A stretch of DNA of 64,000 nt from Scalesia atractyloides (Eukaryota; Streptophyta; Magnoliopsida; Asterales; Asteraceae), in contig CAMTDV010000013.1 in the NCBI GenBank assembly GCA_947069175.1, positions 59,814,888 to 59,878,887 on the forward strand. Reading direction: 5' to 3'. Under the pieces are notes generated by a model, which ran no database searches, was not told the DNA's origin, and worked only from the letters and a program-made list of their open reading frames with translations. Both the position numbers and the translations under genes were made by a program. Positions 1 through 11,008 of the stretch are shown piece by piece (the stretch's first letter is position 1; each line of letters starts with the position of its first letter).

Positions 1-2204
1 AACTTGTTCGGAGGACCCTGAAATACCAAAAGCACGCCTTTCAGAACTTAATAACAAAAAAGACTACTTATAAAGAAAAAAAAATAGTTAATGCATCAAA
101 CCAAGCAAGCCAAAAAAGATGTAGCATAATTAGAAAACGAAGATATACCCATACAAATTCTTATTCTTATTCAATATAATATTCAACCAAACGCACTTGA
201 ACGATTTGAAAGAAAGAGATTAGATGATCGATCTTAACGTCCCAAGTTTGATACAGAGCATGCTATGTGAACTATTGTACATAGCCGTATGATTTGTATA
301 ATGCATAAATACGAAAATGGTACAAGACCTACGTTAATGTTATGCTAGTTTAGTAAAGCTGCAAATGATGTTTAGTACTTGTTACAAGTGTTTAACCTCA
401 GAATTTAACAAGATTAATTAACGAACATAAGTTGACATTAGAATGGGTCAAAAACAATATAAAACAAAATTTAAGAAACTAGTGTGTAAGACTCCAAATT
501 ATTGCTTAGCATGTTTGCTAACACTACTAAAAGTGTTTGGAAACACTAATTATGCTTTGGATACAAAAGATTAAGATCGGTGAAATATGTCAAATTGATT
601 AAATTTGACATAATGTTAATGATGCAGGAGCATCCGGCCCACTATCTTGACCCGACTCGAACCCTTGGGCGACCCATGAATGACGACTTCTTTGGAAAGA
701 ATCAAAACTTATCTCTTGTTATTTAAATTTTATTTACTTTCCTAATATTATGGTTTTGAATTATTTAGTTTCCTCATCTATATAAGGGGATCTAGGGTTT
801 ATCATTTCGAGAGTTTTTGATTGAATTAAAGAACATTGTTCTTGGAACCTTTGGTTCATATTATCGTCTTTGATAATCAATTGTTTCTTGAGCCATTTGA
901 GTGCGTGCGAAACTGCATCAGTTGGTATCAGAGCTTTGGTTTATCAAATAGCTCTACGTGAAGGCGAATGTTTTCTTGTTCGAAGAGTCGCCGACCGCGG
1001 CATTGGCAAGAACATTGAGAATTCACGTGCTCGTGGAGAAGATCGACACTCTACTCATAGATTCGCTGACCGAGGCAGTGATGGAGTCTATCCCAATCCA
1101 CCGGTGCTGAAGATCAAACAACTCCAACAACGAGTCCGAGATCTTGAAGAGATCAAACGGCTCCGACAACGAGTTCGAGATCTTGAAGATATCAGACGGC
1201 TCCTTCAACGAGTCCGAGATCTTGAGTTACAACGGGAGATGCGTGTAAAGGAAACCGAATCGGAGCACATTGTCTAGGATGATGTGAACGAGAAAGAGGA
1301 GCATCCTTTCAGCCATCCCCACCCTCAGTTTCCCAAACCGATCTATGAAGACGAACCTAGTCAGGAGTTTTTATCGGAAGATGAACCCAGATTTGATGAT
1401 GATGGGATTGAACCCGATGTTGAAGAATGTTCGTTTGTGCATGAGGTTTTAAGAAGAAATACAAGCATTAGCAGTGGTTATTAACCGAACCGAGCCGAAA
1501 ACCGGCAAAATAAGCGAACATGAAAATTTCACAACTCTATACCTTCATTCCATGTATTGATTTCTAAATTCTAAGTATAAATTTTAGCTCAAGTTTGGTT
1601 TGGTTTAGTCATTAACCGAATCGAGCCGAAAACCGGCAAAATAACCGAATAAACCAAACCGATTTACCAAATATAATAGATCAAATGATTCCTTCGGTTT
1701 CGGTTATGGCTGATAACCGAAGGTTAATAAAATATACTAGCCAACTACTGAGGTTTCGGCTAAGACTAACAACCGAACTGAACCCCTAAACCAATAATCA
1801 ACATTACTAAAATCCTCACCATACCCCGTATTCAATATAAACTCAAAATTCCATATTATATGAAATGATCAACGAAAAACCAAATGCAGTAACACAAATT
1901 ACCATATGCGGATCCAACAATCCATTGGCAACGGTGCCTTTACTATCTTCAAAACCATAACACTGCGAACGAGACACTTGAACTTCCCCCATTTTGAGCA
2001 CATCCGCATCAGAAAACAACGAGAATTTAATACTCTTACTGCATTTAAATCAAAACCAAACAATTAAGCACAATCAGTATGATTATATGCAATCGAAACA
2101 CGAATAGTGTATGAAAAGGCTTACATTCTTCGAGGTCCAACATCTTCGATGTAAGGTTGCTTCGTGAATGAAATCGCAGTGTCTTGTATCATACCTCTGT
2201 TCAT
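1..2204 (-). CDS. NRPC1: RNA polymerase III largest subunit (NRPC1/RPC1), exons 1-3, 5' part only
   Basis: This is the N-terminal part of the catalytic clamp subunit of nuclear RNA polymerase III, which transcribes tRNA and 5S rRNA genes. Exons, read on the minus strand, are 2204-2125 (80 nt), 2038-1903 (136 nt) and 17-1 (continues off the window). The introns begin GT (2124-2123 and 1902-1901) and end AG (2040-2039 and 19-18). Phases fit: exon 1 ends two bases into an Ile codon that exon 2 completes, and exon 2 ends on a full Met codon. The 77 encoded residues include FTKQPYIEDVGPRR, then IKSIKFS, EVQV, and NGLLDPHM joined across intron 2 to GPPNK. Known plant NRPC1 proteins have the same blocks in this order. 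The full family protein is about 1,350-1,400 residues, so nearly all of it lies outside. A second Met four codons in is an alternative start. Intron 2 is 1.9 kb because of repeats. No damage is visible in these exons, so I treat the gene as functional. Confidence 0.82.
620..920 (+). mobile_element. Ty3/gypsy LTR in NRPC1 intron 2
   Basis: This is a 301-bp LTR bounded by an exact 8-base inverted repeat, TGATGCAG at the left and CTGCATCA at the right. It contains a TATA-like stretch near 779 (tatataagg). It is followed directly by a Met-tRNA primer site (TGGTATCAGAGC, 923-934). The LTR lies antisense to the host gene. No second LTR or target duplication was found, so this is a truncated element. 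Confidence 0.75.
930..1484 (+). pseudogene. Ty3/gypsy gag N-terminal fragment
   Basis: One reading frame follows the primer site. It is broken by a single stop (TAG, 1275-1277) and continues in frame to 1484. The encoded segment has three head-to-tail copies of a roughly 15-residue heptad unit containing QRVRDLE (about 1111-1230), which should form a coiled coil. An acidic, proline-rich stretch follows. This resembles the N-terminus of gag in Asteraceae gypsy elements (from memory). Capsid, nucleocapsid, protease and pol are absent. The first ATG of the frame, at 870, lies inside the LTR and is unlikely to be the true start. Confidence 0.6.
1485..1830. repeat. AACCGAA-rich repeat within intron 2
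   Basis: A segment of about 35 bases with the core CGAGCCGAAAACCGGCAAAA occurs near 1486 and again near 1614. Further ACCGAA/TTCGGTT motifs occur in both orientations up to 1780. This composition resembles subterminal repeats of small hAT-type elements, but clean ends and a target duplication were not found. Confidence 0.35.
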
Positions 2205-2236
2205 CGTATCAGTGGTCTGAGAGAGATGGGGTGGTC

Positions 2237-2244
2237 TAGGGTTT
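2237..2244 (-). promoter_or_regulatory. telo-box-like motif in the NRPC1 leader/promoter
   Basis: The minus strand reads AAACCCTA here, about 33 bases upstream of the NRPC1 start codon. This short motif (telo-box) is common near the transcription starts of plant genes for the translation machinery, which would suit a polymerase III subunit. It is a short match, and the role is inferred. Confidence 0.4.
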
Positions 2245-3080
2245 AAGGTTTTAAGAAAAGTAAAAATGAATGAACGCAATATGAGACGACTCCTCTGTTT
2301 CGGCCCCCTGTTTAGGTTTTGTGGGTTTCAAAATTTTTGAGGTTGTATCATAGCCGGTTCAAGGGTAAGCCACTGAGAATCTCGGTAAGTGAAACAATTT
2401 TTTTTTATTTTTGAACATGGATTAACATGTGATATACAAGGGCAATATCGAATGTGAAGTAAAAAAAAGGGTGTAGTTGTATATTAACTTTTTGATCAAG
2501 AGGTATTTTAAATAAAATGTCTAAGCTACCTTTCAAAATGAAACCTCTAGGGAGCGATGTGGTGGGTGTAATTGGGTATTATGGAGCAAAAAAACGTCCA
2601 ATTTCTTTGTCACTACACATGATCTAAAGCCTTTGCTTTAGGCCACCACTTTTTACGCTTTACTAGGTTATCAAGAATGAATGAATAAGGAAGGAATTTC
2701 CAATAAGTTATGTATCGGTATGTCTAAATGATGGATACAAGAGTGAAAAATTTCTAGATAGACTTGTGGTATAGGTTGATGCTGAGAATTCTTAGCAATA
2801 ACTGATCATAATGATGTTGTATACCTTTTAAGGATCTATCACGATACCGTTGAGCTATCTTTTTTGGATTTGTACAAAATGTTTTAATAGCATAGGTATT
2901 TAGACTGGTCATCCTTTTCCAACTTCTATTATTTCTTTTCTTGAGTGGTGACATAAAATTTAGAGTAGAGCGATAACATAATTCATGTAGTATAGAATAT
3001 GATTTGATCTTTTGATTCTAATAAATTCCTTTTACATATTTGATTGTTTGGACTTATGTAGCAAGCAAATGATGTTGCTT
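2245..3080. other. intergenic region upstream of NRPC1
   Basis: AT-rich sequence between the NRPC1 leader and the exon-like remains to the right. I see no convincing coding exon. A 66-codon minus-strand frame (2954-2754) has no recognisable motif. Confidence 0.4.
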
Positions 3081-4060
3081 AAGTTGCACCCATTTCAACT
3101 CCAGTTCCAGTTTCAACAAATCCAAAGCGGCTACTGAACTCACATTAAAATACATTACACTTGGAACTTTGATCTGGGATCAAGATACCGACAAAGTCAA
3201 GGTGAGGGTGTATTTTTTGTTAATTGTCTAGCAAGTTGTAAGTATATAACTATATATTATTTATTCTTGCTAGCTTTTAAATGGAAGGAAAATTTATTTA
3301 CCAGCTACACTTTCTTTTTGTATCCAGAAAGACCATTTTCATTCTTCATCGTTTTTATGCATTTTTATGGGTGAATGCTTTTGTTGAGATGGATGGGATT
3401 TTTATCTATTTAATTGTGAGTTGGTTGATTTTGGGTTACCATTTACCTTTTTAATCTCAGTCGGATCAAATTAAAAACCTAGCTATTAAGTAAACAGGTC
3501 AAATGGATTGGATATCTCCTAAAGTATATTAGTGCATGCAATCTCTATCTATTAGTTTACTTAGAAGGTGATTATAGACGTGTTTTGGTAGCCTTCCCAC
3601 GAGCCAGTGTCAAGTGTAGTTCTTATTTTCAAGAAATTAAGTGGTGAATGGTGAGTTTTGAATATTATTTTATTTTTTATTTTTTATTTTCATTTTAGTT
3701 TGAATTGTTGATTCATGCAATAAAGGTTGTGTTTTTTTGTCGCTTAGAGGGTAATACCAACAGTTCTAGGAACAAAACCAGAATTACTCAAGGGCAATTT
3801 ATGTGTTCTTTTGAATGAAGATAGAATCTTGATCATTAAAAAGAACACCAAATCTAATGAATCTATATGGTTTCTCGAGGTATGTGTTTCTCAATATATA
3901 GAACTTATCAAGAATTGTAGAGTATTCACATTTATTGATCTTGAAATGATAGCGTCATTAGGTGGAAATTCAGGTGGTACCAAAAAAATTTGAAACAGAA
4001 GTTGTTGCTTAGAGTAATGGAGTTATTGGTAATCCTGATCGGCCCATAGTAATTCGTAGC
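3081..4060 (+). pseudogene. exon-like remains of an unidentified plant gene
   Basis: Three segments look like spliced exons. Segment 1 (about 3081-3199) ends in AAG before GTGAGG and encodes the stretch ITLGTLIWDQDTDKVK. Segment 2 (about 3748-3879) lies between a CTTAG acceptor and a GTATGT donor; it encodes IPTVLGTKPELLKGNLCVLL, followed by a stretch ending SIWFLE. Segment 3 (from about 3973, after TTCAG) encodes VVPKKFETEVVA, a stop where TGG is probably mutated to TAG, then SNGVIGNPDRPIVIRSPF. Joined, they give one continuous, globular-looking protein segment with only that stop. I do not recognise the family. The in-frame stop and missing flanks suggest a decayed gene or fragment. Confidence 0.42.
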
Positions 4061-5292
4061 CCATTTGTAATATGTCAAAAACGTTGTCAAGTGATGGTCA
4101 TCTTGGTTCGGGTTAGGACGAGTTGAATTAAAAAATGCAAGAATATGGTAATAGAAATGGAGAATGGGATGTAGGGGGTTTTGAGAAGATAAAAAAAATT
4201 AGAGGTAAACTTATAAAAACATGATTTTTAGTTGAGTTATAGAGATGAAGATAAATCTTTGGATGAGATAGAAAGTGGTTATTCACATATAAAGATTTGC
4301 ATCATTTGTTTTGTGTTTTTCCAATTTATCTGTTTTTACACAACATTAAATTTCAACAAAAATAATTTGTTTTCTTTTTTGAAACCGCGTTTAACACAGG
4401 CATTAGCCTAGTACCACCATATACTGATATACTTGATTGATTTAGAGAAAAAAATATCTGTAGATACTGGAAATGCCCGTATTTTAAGTTCCCATTAGGT
4501 CTCGCAACGTGTTGAGCCGGCCGTGGTTGTATGGTTCATATAATCTTTTTTTAGTGAATTGGAATTAGAAAGAGAATTGGATTTTAAATGGATTTAAATT
4601 AATTCTATTCAAAACTTGTATTCAGTTTTAAAGGAATTGGAATCAGAAAGAGAATAGGATTCTAAATGAATTCGAACTAAATCTATTTAAAATTTGTATT
4701 CTGTTTAGTTTGCTAATTTGAGATAGAAATGAATTATAAAAATATTAAGTTGACGTTATTACCCTTTATATAAGAAATGGTTTCAAGTAATGTTATCATG
4801 ATGACGAGGTATTTTGGTAATGTGTAAACATTCCATACGAATGTTTTAAATTCCATCCCTCATATAGGATGGATAGTTAAACTATGATTGTAGGAATTTA
4901 TTTCATTCAAATTCTATCTTTAGTGAACCAAACACCATTTTTATGGAATGTTTTCGATTCCGTTGTTAATTCCATTACATTATGTGAACCAAACAAGGCC
5001 TTGGAGATTTTGGTATTTCGTGTATACTTTTTAGAAACTTAAATTGCAATTTGAGTTCCTACTTGTTGTTAGGAAAAAAATATTTGTCCTTATTTTCATA
5101 AAAAAATGGATACTTGAGTCTCTGGGATTTTCGTTTCGCTGCACTTTGAGTCCACAAAACTAACACCGTTATTTTTTGTCTTCAGAAAGTTAACAGAAAG
5201 GAGATCATATTGTCTTTTTCACACATCCACAGAACCCTATCTCCTTTTCACCCATTGTTGATCCAAGATAACAATGCTCTTTTATCTTAATA
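4061..5292. repeat. intergenic sequence with a MITE-like repeat
   Basis: Between about 4557 and 4708 a segment of about 76 bases is present twice in tandem (GGAATTGGAATCAGAAAGAG-type units). The stretch to about 5000 ends in GAACCAAACAAGGCC, a sequence typical of Tourist/PIF-like MITE termini, but the matching left end was not found. The rest is AT-rich and shows no gene. Confidence 0.35.
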
Positions 5293-5982
5293 TGACAAGT
5301 TATTTCAACAGATATGAAAATAGTGTGAAGAAATAGAATCGAACTTTCAAGAAACACAACTTACAGAATTGTCAAGTTTATATTACTTTGAAACAAAGAG
5401 GTTTACTAAGTGAATTTGAGGTTATTGACTATTACAAATGAATACTTTAATAATTCTGTATTGAAAGGCAATGGAGTTTTGTTGTATGTATTGACTGTTT
5501 GGCTCAACTCATTATCCTTCGGTGGTGACCTCTCTATTTATAGAGTTCTTTTGTCATGAATAAATGCACTTGCTTTTCATAAAGTAGCTTCTTGGCATAT
5601 TCATTGAATCCATCCAATGTCAACTTGCTACTTTACAAATGTGGCAGAGCCTTATCTCTTAGACAAGTTGCCTCAACAGAAATTTTGATAGCTAGTCCAT
5701 CAGAAAATCTATTAACCAGATATCAGATTTTCTGATGATCAGAGTTTATCAGATTATTATGATAATCACCAGAATTATCATCAGACTTATCAGATTGGTC
5801 CTTTATAATCGTCTTCATTCAGTTGTGATCAATTTCTGATAAATGTTGAAGATGTACTTTTTTTTTCTTCTTTTGTCCCGTTTATCTTGTGTCTTCTTTT
5901 TGTTTGATCTTCTTGACCTTATCTTCAGCACATGATCAAATTGATCATATATTTCTTCAATACTTATAAAAGTTTCCTAACA
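5293..5982 (-). mobile_element. 3' LTR of non-autonomous copia-like element A
   Basis: On the minus strand the LTR begins TGTTAGGAAAC at 5982. It is directly preceded by a long polypurine tract (rc of 5983-5996, an uninterrupted run of G), the usual 3' LTR boundary of copia-type elements. The sequence is rich in TATCAGATT repeats. The far edge near 5293 (TGACAAG) is uncertain, and no second LTR was found. Confidence 0.55.
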
Positions 5983-8900
5983 ATTCCCCCCCCCCCAAGT
6001 ATTGTAAGAAAAATAAAATCTCTTAACAAGGAACAGAAAGGAAAATTTCTAAACAACTGAAATTCTAGTTGCAAACACAAACATTGTTTCAAAAACAAGG
6101 AAATAGCAAAAATAAATTATTTGTTTCAAGCACTGTTTAGGTTAATTATGTAGAGAACATCATTCTTTAGCCATTTCTTGTGGTCAACCATCTTATGGCA
6201 TTCTTTGAACATCTCCTTGTACCATCATCTTGTTGTAATCCATTCATTGATGATTTCTTCTGTCTTTTTCCTCAGCACCTCATAGTCACGTCCCTTTGCT
6301 TTGAGTTGGTCTTGTTTATTGTTCATGCAATCTTTAATGCATTTGAGAGTCTGATTCAAGTATTTGCATATGTTAACAACTCTGAAGAGAGCGTTCTTTC
6401 ATCAAGATCCCTGAAAACAACAGATAATTCTAGTTTTTCAAAGATGACACCTTTTCTGGCTTCTTCTTCAAGTTCAGTTGGGATGGATGTATTTGGAGGA
6501 GGTAGATGTACTTTCTTGTTGTGCACATGATCAAAATTAATACAAAGATTAAAGTCTGATAGTGCTGCTCTTTTGAACAGTTTTACTCTAGCTTTGTCAA
6601 ACTATTAAGGGCTCTTCTGATGAACCTTGTGTTTCCTTTCTCTTAATCATAAACCTTTTCACCATGGTTATGTCCAAAGGATGAAGCTGGTCTGCTAAAT
6701 CACCATCTTTGACTGTCTCTTCACTGCCACTTGATCTGATGTGGTTAGGGTATCCTTTTTTAGTACTCTTACTATTGGATTGGTAAGAACTTTGTGAAAG
6801 ATGCATTTCCTCTTTCAAGTCTATCCTTGCGCCAATCCCTGCTCATGGGACTAAGTGATTTGTCTAATTTGTCTTCCTCAGTCTAGTAAAACTCTCTTAG
6901 ATGATATTCTGGGAACATCATTACTTCCTTTTCAATTTCTTGCACTAGAATGACCTTTCCCTCTAAGTCCTTTCTTTCTATGATCTTTGGCTTCTTTGAA
7001 GAAGTTGCAGAATCATACCACTTTCTTTTCTCTGACAGATTTAGCGATTCACTAAAAGTTGTTTCTCTTGATGAAGTTCTTATTGGTTATGCCTGTTGTT
7101 TTTCTTTATCCTTTGGAGAAACACTGCTTAAGTTAGATATAACAAGAAGAGTGACTTCAAACCTTTTAAGTAATTCAAATTTTGATACAAGTGGTGGCAG
7201 CCCCATTGGTGTAGGCCCTGATTGACTGACTTGTGTGACTGGTTTTGGTTGTGCTAGTCTAATGATCTTTGGTACCTCCAAATGTGAAGCTTTTCTGGGA
7301 ATGGGGTTCTTAGTTCGTAGATGTCCACCTTTGCTAACCTGGCAACATTGTAATGCATTCTTTTCGTAAGTGATTGTACATCACTCATGAGTTGAGCAAT
7401 TTTCTTTTCTTCTTCATGCACCTTTTCAAAATTTGTCTTGTTTTGGTCTTTATGTGCTGCCCATTCTTGTACTAGCTTTTCAAGAGCATCAGCTAGACTA
7501 TTGTTGCTTGCTCTTAAACTGCTGATTTCTTCTAGAATTTTACCAGAATTTGTGGGCTCTCTTGCTTCAGCAACTTCCTTCATTTATGTCTTGATATTTT
7601 CCGTTTCTTCAAACATCTTTTTGAAGTCTGATGTGAATCTGTTGCTTTCTGATGAACTTTCTTGTGGCTGCTGCATGTTTTTCAGAGTTTTAGAGTTCTT
7701 CTCTGTTAGGCTTCCGATTGCTTCCATTGATTCTGATAAAACTTTCATATCTGATTTCTGACTTATCAATTCTTCTAGCAACATGTCCAGTTTTGCTTCT
7801 ACTAGAGACTTGGTTTCCTTTGTTGAGGTGTCTGCACAAACTCTTATGACATTGTCTAGTACATTGTCAAGTTGTTCCTTTGACTTGAGTGGTGTTTCAG
7901 TTGGTGAGGGTGGAACAACAGATGTTCCGGCTACCAAACCAGCAGAAGACACACTTGCTGTTGTTATTAAAGGGGTGAATTTGTCATAAGACCAATCATG
8001 AACACATTTACTAGACTTATGAAACTCATTCACATCTGGAATTTCCTCACTTCCTTAAATCATTCTAGTGAATGATCCTCTATGAGTTGTTGAGAAAAGC
8101 CTGTTTTCCTCAGCCAGGTTTCCTTGATCAGTAAACTTATCTCTACCTGTTGATGTCTCAGTCTCCTCCTCATCAATAGATTTGGAGTCAAGATGTATAT
8201 GACTTGTTATTTCTTCATTTATTGCATCAATTTGTCTAGGTACAATTTTATAACTCACTTGAACAGATTCTTCAGAATCAGAATCTGTTGATTTCTTGCA
8301 ATAAGTAAAGAAGGATTATTTTGAGCACCTGATTCTATTGCATGAGAAATTGTTGTATGATGTCCTTCTATTTCTTGGTTCTGCTTCCCTTGATCATCTA
8401 TTTCCATTAGTTCTGGAAAAATTCTGATGTTTTGGTGCTGAACCTCCTCTATTTAATCAATTTCTAGTGCCATAGATCCTTGATCATCATCATCGAGTGA
8501 AGAACTACTATCAAACACTTCTACGTGTTCTTCTTCTTATTCTCTGTTCAGAATCTCTTTATGTAGCTTCCTGTATGGTGAGTCTTCTGCTATCAGACAT
8601 AACATGCTTTCTGGTAGAATTGGCATATCTTTGTTGGATGTCCAACCTTGTGTTGCACATCAGAGCTTCATAATCGGTGACTTCTAGATGTTTGCTGATG
8701 CAGGCAACTCCACATCCCTTTCTTCAAATGTTTCTACAATTATGATTGACCAGAATCTAGGGTAGGGCAGATGAGATGTAATTCTCCAGACTTGGTAAGA
8801 ACAGATCTCTTTATCAGATTGAAGATTTTTGTCCTAAAATCAATGTTGAACCCATAGATGAGTCCATACATGATTGTAAGGATGGTTTGGTTTATTTGGT

Positions 8901-9600
8901 CAGTTGCCCCAATTTTTGAGGTTAGGCATTTGTTTAAGGTTGCCCCATCATGACTTGCAAGAGTGCAGGTAGTTCATTCCTTTTGAATTCCAATCTTTGT
9001 GATCCTTTTCTTGTACCCCAGTTCTATGAATTGTTGCATCAACTCCTCCTTCTGTGGTATTCAACATAGTTACCATTGATTGGAAGTTCCAAGTATTCCC
9101 TGATTTTCTCAGAGTGATAGCTACTGAAATACTTCCCTAAAGTTGAGCCCTGATTTCTTCTTTTCTGGTTTCCCTGAGTGTATGAACAAGTTGTTGTAGG
9201 ATGCTCTCTGGTACTTCTCTGGTTTTTGTCATGGCTTGAGCAATCGGACATCTTAGAAGAAATTCAACTAAAAGCTGACATTTTTCATCGTATTCTGAGT
9301 GCTCAACGTTCATCATGAGTTTGTTGTCTTTCATTGGTAGAAATTCATCTTCCCTGATGAAAGGAACTTCATGTTCGACTGCTGGAATGTTGAGGTTACC
9401 AATGATTGGTGTAGCCATAGTGAGTTTGGGGGTGAATTTTGCTTTTCAAAAACTAAAAGAGTTTTTAGGGTTTGTAAGTTGAGAGGTTGAAGATGAAGGT
9501 GAGAGTCCTGATCTTTAAATTGGGTATTTATAAGCTTTGTGGGGACAAAGATCATGGGTTGGTTAGTGTTTTTGTTGGTTAATGACAAGTCAATGGTGGT
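5983..9600 (-). pseudogene. non-pol ORF of element A (decayed, minus strand)
   Basis: This large minus-strand coding region is broken into frames at about 9418-9137, 9251-9039, 8258-8055, 8033-7584, 7583-7254, 7281-7087 and 6818-6597. It starts MATPIIGNLNIPAVEHEVPF at 9418. A globular domain follows (LVEFLLRCPIAQAMTKTREV), with a frameshift near 9150-9250. A long charged, coiled-coil, Ser/Thr-rich C-terminal half (about 8260-6600) follows. There is no capsid, protease, integrase or reverse transcriptase motif, although the region sits between a copia-like LTR/polypurine tract and an upstream leader. Copies B and C carry the same protein type. I recall many such predicted proteins from Asteraceae genomes; their function is unknown to me. 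It is non-autonomous and inactive. Confidence 0.55.
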
Positions 9601-9898
9601 ATAACTTTATCCGAACCTGTTTTAGAGCTTTTGATATATCCCCAATCCCCCTTTAATATATCTTCAATATTTTCAAAAACCTAGATTTTGATTGGTGAAT
9701 ACTAACGGTCATGTGGTACCTTTTACCTCTTGCGGGTCCCCTTTTTCAAAGAAAGGTCCAGTGTTATTCTTTCTAGAAGCTAACATCCTTCCCCCTTTTG
9801 AAAGGCAAAATTCAATCTGATGAAATGGTCAAACTTTTATGATCACTAGAACTTGATTTTGTTGCATTGCTTCCCATTAGAAAATCATCAGAAGTGAA

Positions 9899-10440
9899 TG
9901 TTGCTGGTGCATATTATGTCCTCGCTGTGCGAATAGGCTAGATAGGCGTGTGTTGAATATTGTATAGATTAGATACGAACACACGACTTAAGTGCGAACT
10001 AGAGAGGTGTGTATATGTTACTTCGTAGAAGTGGTCACTTCGTACGAAGGTAGCTTAGTCACTTCGTACGAAGGTAGTTTGTTTGTTTGTACGAAGTTGA
10101 TTTGTCTCACTTCGTACGAAGTTAACTTACTTCGTATGAAGGTAAATGGGCTCAGTTCGCACGAGGATAGATGTCTATATATAGCGTCTGTTCATAGTTT
10201 TGTAATTTTTGGAGTTCCTATAGGGGAAATGCTGGCAAAATTTTCCAGCTTGTCAAGATGTATACGCTTTTAGTATTAATGGAAACATATGAATGTTATT
10301 CTGCTTCTACTCCGTTCTTCATAACATTCTACCGAATTAGTTCTATTTTCTACCCAAACTTCCGTCTAGAACCGCCAGATCCTAGAATCTCAAATGTTCC
10401 CCCTAGAGAGAGTGTTTTTTTTGGAGATAAAGGGGAATGA
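9899..10440 (+). mobile_element. LTR-like fragment with CTTCGTACGAAG palindromes
   Basis: Between 10020 and 10150 the palindrome CTTCGTACGAAG or a one-base variant occurs about five times. It is followed by a TATA-like tatatata near 10176. The same arrangement of CGTACG palindromes before a TATA box is seen, on the other strand, in the SIRE-A LTRs. This suggests a plus-strand LTR of a related element. The borders are approximate, and no target duplication or partner LTR is visible. Confidence 0.4.
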
Positions 10441-11008
10441 GTAGAGCATCAGAAATGGTACTTACATATTGTTGTCTGGTGTAACTCCTTTGTTCATTTT
10501 TATGAGAATGTGTTAAAGAGCAGTTATTTGATTTTTTTTCATTTTCTTGTGATATAAGTGATCAGATTTTATCAGAGTTCTCCAAATTTGAACACAAAGT
10601 GTTTTAGATCTAATGAATATTTGATCAGATTTATTAGAACAATGTTTTGTTTCACTAGAAATGTTTTTTTTCTTTTTCAATATTTTTCTGTCTCATGATT
10701 CCTGGTCCAGTTGTTGTCAACCCATTTTACCCATGTTTTTGCTCCCTTCGTTCCCCTTAAAAGAAATGAGATAAAAAATACACATAGTTATTTATATTTA
10801 CACAAAACTTTAGCATAAGGAAAAAAGAGGAAAAGAAAGGAAAACTTACGGAAAAGAAAAAAAAAGTTAATCCACATTAAAGATAAGTTGAGCAAATATC
10901 CATAGATGAGTCACAAGTCCTGTGTTGGTATAAGGAGTGCATTATGAATTTTGTTTTTAAAATCATCTCTGCTCTTGGGTACCAGCCTGGAACTCTTCCA
11001 AAGTCTAG
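10441..11008. other. non-coding, T-rich stretch between elements A and B
   Basis: No coding signal. Several GATCAGATTT-type motifs resemble those in the LTR of element A, so it may be leader or untranslated sequence of copy B. No boundary could be set. Confidence 0.3.

Noticed and set aside
870..929. Start codon at 870 as the beginning of the gypsy gag
   Set aside because: It lies inside the LTR and the frame runs through the primer site, so translation is unlikely to begin there.
2754..2954. Minus-strand 66-codon frame as part of NRPC1 or a transposase
   Set aside because: It is upstream of the NRPC1 start, has no splice link to it, and no recognisable motif.
6180..7761. Plus-strand frames across 6180-7761
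   Set aside because: They are antisense shadows of the decayed minus-strand ORF of element A.
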